From positions 1-61,321 of the forward strand of contig QHSX01000063.1 of assembly GCA_003221695.1 (NCBI GenBank): 61,321 nt of DNA. The letters run 5' to 3'. Positions 57,066 through 61,321 of this stretch are shown piece by piece; the first letter of the stretch is position 1, and every line of letters starts with the position of its first letter. The notes beneath the pieces are model-generated. The model searched no databases. It was not told where the DNA came from and worked only from the letters and a program-made list of their open reading frames with translations. The DNA is from Candidatus Rokuibacteriota bacterium. GTDB lineage: Bacteria; Methylomirabilota; Methylomirabilia; Rokubacteriales; CSP1-6. The translations under genes were made by a program, and so were the position numbers.

Positions 57066-59792
57066 ATGCTGATCTCTCGAAAGGCGTGCACTGTTGTTGT
57101 CACGCTCATCGTGACGCTCGTGACGACGGTCTCGGTGGCCCTCGCCCAGCAAGGACGGCCGGACACGCAGGCCTTCCTCGTCAAGGACATCGACGACTCC
57201 TTCAACACCGCCGCCGGCTCGTCGCCGGGGCCATTCGTCGAGGCTGGCGGGACCGTCTTCTTCACGGCCAATGACGGGACCAGCGCGGGGCTGTGGCGGA
57301 CCGACGGGACGGCGGCCGGCACCGTGATGGTCAAGGCCCTCGGCGCCCACGACCTCACCAACGTCAACGGCACGCTCTTCTTCGCCTCCGGCTTCTCTCC
57401 CTTTTCCACTTTTGGAAGCGACAGGCTCTGGAAAAGCGACGGGACGGCCGCGGGGACCGTGCTCGTGGTGGGAGACAGCTTGCAGCCCCCTCCGCCCTTG
57501 CGCTTCAGCGGGTTCACCGCCGTAAATGGCACGTTGTTCTTCGTCCAAGATCTCGATCGGCTCTTTTCGCTCTGGAGGAGCGACGGGACGGCCGCGGGCA
57601 CCGTGGGGATCGCGAACACGAAATTTTTTCGCCCGTCCAATCTGACCGCCGTCGGCAGCACGCTCTTCTTCACGCTCCTTCGCCCTGACATCGGCCTCGG
57701 CACCGAGCTCTGGAAGAGCGACGGGACGACTGAGGGGACGGTGCTGGTCAAGGACATCAATCCTGGGGCCGGCAACTCCTTGCCCTCGAGTCTCACCAAC
57801 GTCAATGGCACCCTTTTCTTCGCGGCCTTCCACCCCGACCTCGGCACCGAGCTCTGGAAGAGCGACGGGACGGAAGCGGGGACGGTGCTGGTCAAGGACA
57901 TCAGTCCCGGGGCCGCCTCCTCCGGCCCCTCCAACCTCACCAACGTCAACGGCACCCTCTTCTTCGCCGCCTTCCGCCCCGAGACCGGGTACGAGCTGTG
58001 GAAGAGCGACGGGACCGAGCAGGGCACCGTGCTCGTCAAGGACATCGAGCCCGGCGCCGGCTCCTCCTCCCCCGGCAACCTCGCCAACGTCAACGGGGCC
58101 CTGATGTTCTCGGCCTTCCAGGCGGGCACGGGCCGAGAGCTGTGGCGGAGCGATGGAACGGCCGAGGGCACCGTGCTCGTCAAGGACATCGCCCCGGGGG
58201 ACGGCGATTCGTCGCCCGCCGCTCTCACCGCCGTCGGCGGCACGCTCTTCTTCACGGCCTCCGGCGTCGGCACCGGCATCGAGCTCTGGAAGAGCGACGG
58301 GACCGAGCAAGGCACCGTGCTCGTCAAGGACATCAGTGCAGGGCCCGGCGACTCCAGTCCGTTGAACCTCGCCAGCCGCATCGGCAAGCTCTTCTTCTCG
58401 GCGTCTCAGCCGAGCACCGGCCGCGAGCCGTGGACCAGCGACGGCACGGAGGCCGGCACCGTGCTCCTCAAAGACATCAACCTCGGAGCGGGCTCGTCGA
58501 GCCCGGACAACCTGGTCAGGGTCGGCAACACTCTGTTCTTCGCAGCCTCCACGCCGCAGGCCGGCCGCGAGCTGTGGAAGAGCGACGGAACCGAGCAGGG
58601 CACCGTGCTGGTCAAGGACATCGTTCCCGGGGCCGGCTCGTCCGCTCCGGACTGGCTCACCCGGGTCGGGAGGACCCTGTTCTTCAAGGCCACTCACCCC
58701 GACACCGGCACGGAGCTGTGGAAGAGCGACGGGACGGAGGCTGGCACCGTGCTCGTCAAGGACATTGTCCCGGGGCCGGGCTCGTCCTCCGTCCGCGACC
58801 TCACCGAGGTCAACGGCACCCTGTTCTTCGCCGCGTTCCTACCCGACACCGGCTGGGAACTGTGGAAGAGCGACGGGACGGAGGCTGGCACCGTGCTCGT
58901 CAAGGCCATCGGCGTGGGTGAGCTCGTGAATGTCAACGGCACCCTCTTCTTCAGCGCCTTCCAACCGGACACCGGCAGCGAACTCTGGAAGAGCGACGGG
59001 ACGGAGGCCGGCACGGTCCTGGTCAAAGACATCAGCCCGGGGCCATTAAACTCCAGCCTAACGGGACTGATCAATGTCGGTGGGACCATCTTCTTCAACG
59101 CCATACAGCGGAACGCCCTCTACCACCCTGAGTCGAACACCGGCTATGAGCTATGGAAGAGCGATGGGACGGAGGCGGGCACCGTGCTCGTCAAGGACAT
59201 CGTCCCCGGGCCCGGCTCGTCCGACGTGACTCCGCTCATCGGCATCAACGGCGTCCTCTTCTTCAGCACCATCGACGGCGGATTGTGGAGGAGCGATGGA
59301 ACCGAAGCGGGGACATGGCTGCTTCGGGAGCACATTCTTCCGGGTGGCGGGTTGTCATGTGGCGATGGCTTCGCCGCCGTGAACGGCACCCTGGTGTTTG
59401 CCGCGAGGGATGAGAACGGGTGCGAGCTGTGGAGGAGCGACGGCGTCACGGCGGACCTCCTCATGGACATCAATCCGGGACCGGGCAGTTCGATGTGGCG
59501 GCGGTTCGGGGTCGTGGCTCAGTTCAGGTCAGTGAGCGGCCTGGTGCTGTTCAGCGCTTACGACGACGCCCATGGTTTCGAGCTGTGGGCGACCGACGGC
59601 ACGAGCAACACGGGCATGGTCGAGGATATCGCCGTCGGCCCGGGCTGGTCCTCGCCGAGTTCCTTCACACCGGTCGGGTCTCTCGTGTTTTTCACGGCGA
59701 ACGACGGCATGACAGGCACCGAGCTGTGGGCGATCTCGCGATCGGCCATTCACCGGGCGCTGAATCTTCCCCAGCCCAAAGCCGGTCCCTGA
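57066..59792 (+). CDS. Exported ELWxxDGT-repeat protein 2
   Basis: A 908-aa paralogue of protein 1 with the same signal-peptide end (LVTTVSVALAQQGRPDTQAF), about 17 repeats and the same degenerate final unit (ELWAISRSAIH), then a short tail. ATG 57066 is preferred because GGGAGG lies 8 nt upstream. An earlier ATG at 57039 overlaps the stop of protein 1 (TGATG) and would add a nonhydrophobic leader. The 3' end overlaps the convergent Cys-rich gene by 43 bp. Confidence 0.87.
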   Translation: MLISRKACTVVVTLIVTLVTTVSVALAQQGRPDTQAFLVKDIDDSFNTAAGSSPGPFVEAGGTVFFTANDGTSAGLWRTDGTAAGTVMVKALGAHDLTNVNGTLFFASGFSPFSTFGSDRLWKSDGTAAGTVLVVGDSLQPPPPLRFSGFTAVNGTLFFVQDLDRLFSLWRSDGTAAGTVGIANTKFFRPSNLTAVGSTLFFTLLRPDIGLGTELWKSDGTTEGTVLVKDINPGAGNSLPSSLTNVNGTLFFAAFHPDLGTELWKSDGTEAGTVLVKDISPGAASSGPSNLTNVNGTLFFAAFRPETGYELWKSDGTEQGTVLVKDIEPGAGSSSPGNLANVNGALMFSAFQAGTGRELWRSDGTAEGTVLVKDIAPGDGDSSPAALTAVGGTLFFTASGVGTGIELWKSDGTEQGTVLVKDISAGPGDSSPLNLASRIGKLFFSASQPSTGREPWTSDGTEAGTVLLKDINLGAGSSSPDNLVRVGNTLFFAASTPQAGRELWKSDGTEQGTVLVKDIVPGAGSSAPDWLTRVGRTLFFKATHPDTGTELWKSDGTEAGTVLVKDIVPGPGSSSVRDLTEVNGTLFFAAFLPDTGWELWKSDGTEAGTVLVKAIGVGELVNVNGTLFFSAFQPDTGSELWKSDGTEAGTVLVKDISPGPLNSSLTGLINVGGTIFFNAIQRNALYHPESNTGYELWKSDGTEAGTVLVKDIVPGPGSSDVTPLIGINGVLFFSTIDGGLWRSDGTEAGTWLLREHILPGGGLSCGDGFAAVNGTLVFAARDENGCELWRSDGVTADLLMDINPGPGSSMWRRFGVVAQFRSVSGLVLFSAYDDAHGFELWATDGTSNTGMVEDIAVGPGWSSPSSFTPVGSLVFFTANDGMTGTELWAISRSAIHRALNLPQPKAGP

Positions 59793-60751
59793 TGGGGAAG
59801 CGCGTGCAGGTCGAGCAGGGTATCGAAGCAGTGGAGGCCGTGGACCGACGCTGAAATATCGATACGCGGGAACTCGCCGCCGCCGTCCACCAGGCCACTG
59901 TCGAAGTGCGTCGGGCCCTCCTTGCCCACGCGCAAGTCCAGACTGAGCTGCTGCTGCACGGCGAATTCGCCCCCCACGCGATAGGTCCCGATCCCATGCA
60001 CCGGAATGCCAGAGGCGCCCGGAGCCCTGGCAATCAGCCAGTCCACATCGACGACCGCGAGCTCGACGAAGAGCGGACCCTGACGCAGGTCGACCAGAGC
60101 AAAGGTTCCGCCGATGGGGCGCGGCACACCGAGCGGACACTCGCAGGGAGGAAAACAGCCCCGCTGGACCGTGCTCTCGGGCAGCAGAATGTAGGGGTGG
60201 ACCTGGTCGGGAGGGACTGGCGACGCGCCGACGAGGAAGACGGTGTCGAAGCACACCTGACCGCTCATCGAGATGGTCACGCTGATATCGGGGAACTTCC
60301 CGCCGCCCGGGACGAGGCCACTATCGAAGCGCTGAACCTCGCTGTCCCCGATCTTCAAGTCGAGCGCGAGCTCCTGCTGCACGGCGAACTCGCCGCCGAC
60401 CTTGTAGGTTCCGGACCCCGTCACGCGCAGCTCCTGATCGCCGGAGGCAACGATCCAGTTCACGTCGGTGACCGCGTAGGTGTTGAAGAGGCCGTCGAAT
60501 CCGGTGGACGTGAGGACGAAGGTTCCCCGAACGTCGGTGCCCACGAGGATCGGACACATGCACGGCCCGAAGCAGCCTTGTTGGTAATTGCTGGCCGGGT
60601 TGAGCCGGTAGATCGTGGCGGCGTCCGAGGCCCCCTGGGCGAGAGCCGTGGGGGCCCCGAACGCCAATGTCCCGGCGACGACCGCCACCAGTTGCACGGC
60701 GCGGACCGCCAGCGGTCGCACGGAGCGGAGCAGTGGAACGAGCCGAATCAT
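59750..60751 (-). CDS. Secreted Cys-rich protein with two internal repeat domains
   Basis: A 333-aa protein with signal peptide ending TALAQG near residue 40. Two homologous halves of about 135 residues follow. Each begins with a cysteine cluster (QQGCFGPCMCPILVG; QRGCFPPCECPLGVP), then an NWIV/DWLI strand, GTYKVGGEFAVQQELALDL-type and FDSGLVPGGGKFPDI-type blocks, and a late single cysteine (VCFDT, HCFDT). The pattern suggests disulfide-stabilised beta domains. No known enzyme family was recognised. Confidence 0.78.
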   Translation of the reverse strand: MIRLVPLLRSVRPLAVRAVQLVAVVAGTLAFGAPTALAQGASDAATIYRLNPASNYQQGCFGPCMCPILVGTDVRGTFVLTSTGFDGLFNTYAVTDVNWIVASGDQELRVTGSGTYKVGGEFAVQQELALDLKIGDSEVQRFDSGLVPGGGKFPDISVTISMSGQVCFDTVFLVGASPVPPDQVHPYILLPESTVQRGCFPPCECPLGVPRPIGGTFALVDLRQGPLFVELAVVDVDWLIARAPGASGIPVHGIGTYRVGGEFAVQQQLSLDLRVGKEGPTHFDSGLVDGGGEFPRIDISASVHGLHCFDTLLDLHALPHQGPALGWGRFSAR

Positions 60752-60780
60752 GGTCCGAGCGCCACTCGATTATAACGTCG

Positions 60781-60918
60781 TCAGATCGTGATGTCGTTGG
60801 CGAGCTTCGCCGGCTCCACGATGAGGCGTGACCGGCTGGGGGCAAGGGCGCTGAGCGCCGTGAGCACGAGCGCCATGGTCACCACCACGGCGAGACTGAT
60901 GGAACGGATCCTCGTCAT
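60781..60918 (-). CDS. 45-residue exported small protein
   Basis: ATG 60918 follows a GGAGGAG Shine-Dalgarno. The product MTRIRSISLAVVVTMALVLT continues ALSALAPSRSRLIVEPAKLA and ends NDITI. One hydrophobic segment with a possible signal-peptide cleavage after SALA would leave about 20 residues. It lies 29 nt before the Cys-rich secreted protein on the same strand, so the two probably form a unit. Function unknown. Confidence 0.62.
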   Translation of the reverse strand: MTRIRSISLAVVVTMALVLTALSALAPSRSRLIVEPAKLANDITI

Positions 60919-61112
60919 CTCTCCTCCAATGTTTTCGGCCCGCGCGGCGTGCGCCGGGCCGTGTTCGGAGTGGTTACAGTCCTCTGGTTAGCAGCCCCCT
61001 GCGCTTCTGCGCAATTCGGAGAACCACGGAATGGGCGGGCGGCGCGTCCCGGAATGCAGCGGGGAGATCCCCTTCGTCGCGCGCGGTATGATACGGAGGA
61101 CCGAGGCGCCCG

Positions 61113-61321
61113 ATGGCCATCCTCTATAACAAGAACGGCTGACCGACCTGCACCAAGGCGAGAGAGGATCTCTCGCGGCGTGGCGTCGCCTACGAGAACC
61201 GCCTGGTGGAGCAGGCGCCGGTCGGCCGCGCGGCGACGCTCGCGCTGGCCCGCGGCGCCCGGCGCATGGTCGCGAAGGTGGGCGATACGCTCGTGCGTCT
61301 GGACGCGCCCTTTACCGACGC
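61113..61321 (+). CDS. Candidate selenocysteine-containing glutaredoxin-like protein (3' end off window)
   Basis: ATG 61113 follows GGAGGA (61096-61101). The reading is MAILYNKNG, then TGA (61140-61142), then PTCTKAREDLSRRGVAYENR and on to the window end without another stop. The TGA falls exactly where the first active-site cysteine of a thioredoxin/glutaredoxin CxxC would be, giving U-P-T-C. The surrounding beta-strand and helix pattern (ILYNKNG-U, TKAREDLSRRG) is that of glutaredoxin-like proteins. A downstream hairpin fits a bacterial SECIS. Translation as a Sec protein needs SelA/B/C/D elsewhere in the genome. Confidence 0.82.
61140..61176 (+). promoter_or_regulatory. Putative bacterial SECIS element
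   Basis: 61158-61164 (GCGAGAG) pairs perfectly with 61170-61176 (CTCTCGC), leaving the 5-nt loop AGGAU. The loop lies 23-27 nt after the UGA and presents two G residues near its start. Known bacterial SECIS hairpins sit just downstream of the UGA, inside the coding region, with a guanine-bearing small apical loop. Confidence 0.75.

Larger units (their letters stand above)
54229..59792 (+). repeat. Tandem duplication: two paralogous genes built of about 17 coding repeats each
   Basis: Both genes consist of near-identical 140-150-nt coding units containing GAGCTCTGGAAGAGCGACGG. Repeat-by-repeat order is conserved between them (the PDTGYELWKSDGTEQG unit, then the LMFSA..QAGTGRELWRSDG unit, then the EPWTSDG unit). 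So a whole gene duplicated after the internal repeats had formed. Long uniform stretches invite recombination and misassembly. Confidence 0.88.

Noticed and set aside
54181-58697. Very long open frames on the minus strand opposite the ELWxxDGT genes (over 550 and 600 codons)
   Set aside because: They are created by the repeated, GC-rich codon pattern of the true plus-strand repeats. They have no signal, motif or Shine-Dalgarno, and their sequence is a monotonous mirror of the repeats.
54229-59792. CRISPR-like tandem repeats
   Set aside because: The repeats are coding units of about 145 nt with gradual divergence, in frame, without unique spacers or cas genes.
61140-61142. The TGA as a plain nonsense mutation
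   Set aside because: The open frame continues to the window end with coherent glutaredoxin-like sequence, the codon sits at the catalytic cysteine, and a SECIS-like hairpin follows. Recoding is the better explanation, pending the rest of the gene.

Overview
This 61.3 kb window is gene-dense, high-GC bacterial chromosome. Most genes are packed on the minus strand in long operons with 4-bp start/stop overlaps (ATGA, GTGA). Two complex I loci, an indolepyruvate:ferredoxin oxidoreductase and a cluster of secreted repeat proteins suggest an uncultured high-GC lineage such as Candidatus Rokubacteria/Methylomirabilota. That placement is an inference from gene content and style, because the window has no rRNA or other phylogenetic marker.

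Layout. Positions 1-12.7 kb (minus strand) hold one long transcription unit: lipA, nuoABCDEFGHIJK and then pdhA-pdhB-pdhC, where E2 runs off the left edge. Positions 12.9-27.7 kb (minus) carry an RsbT-like ATPase, tRNA-Leu(GAG), an oligopeptide importer (oppABC without ATPases), secG, the glycolytic set gap-pgk-tpiA, comF, a LapB-like TPR protein, a DksA/TraR protein, rsfS, nadD, proA, proB, obg, rpmA and rplU. Positions 27.9-29.1 kb hold a TetR repressor translationally coupled to an ECF sigma factor behind a 20-bp palindromic operator. Positions 29.2-39.6 kb hold a second complex I operon, nuoABC-NIPSNAP-nuoDHIJKLMN, which lacks the NADH-oxidising subunits E, F and G. After it come a REC-PilZ response regulator (plus) and iorAB (minus).

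From about 44.1 kb the style changes to accessory DNA: a decayed acetyltransferase, a frameshifted HTH-LAGLIDADG endonuclease, tRNA-Leu(CAA), tRNA-Ala(GGC), and a 4.2 kb island. A 45-bp duplication of the tRNA-Ala 3' end bounds the island. It carries a broken integrase, a truncated excisionase, an XRE regulator, two HEAT-repeat exported proteins of visibly lower GC, and a PIN toxin/antitoxin pair. Beyond it are a truncated methyltransferase, a DUF3303 protein, an M23 peptidase, a frameshifted cupin, a secreted propeller/IPT protein, a tandem pair of roughly 920-residue ELWxxDGT-repeat exported proteins, and a secreted Cys-rich protein with two internal repeats plus a 45-residue exported companion.

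The last 209 bases are the start of a glutaredoxin-like gene with an in-frame TGA at the first position of a U-P-T-C motif. A 7-bp stem with an AGGAU loop lies 15 nt downstream, so this is a strong candidate selenoprotein.

How it fits together: PDH (with LipA supplying its lipoyl cofactor) makes NADH for complex I-1, which has the NADH module but no nuoLMN beside it. Complex I-2 has the LMN pumps but no NADH module, and could accept electrons from ferredoxin reduced by the neighbouring IorAB. These functional links are inferences from gene order.
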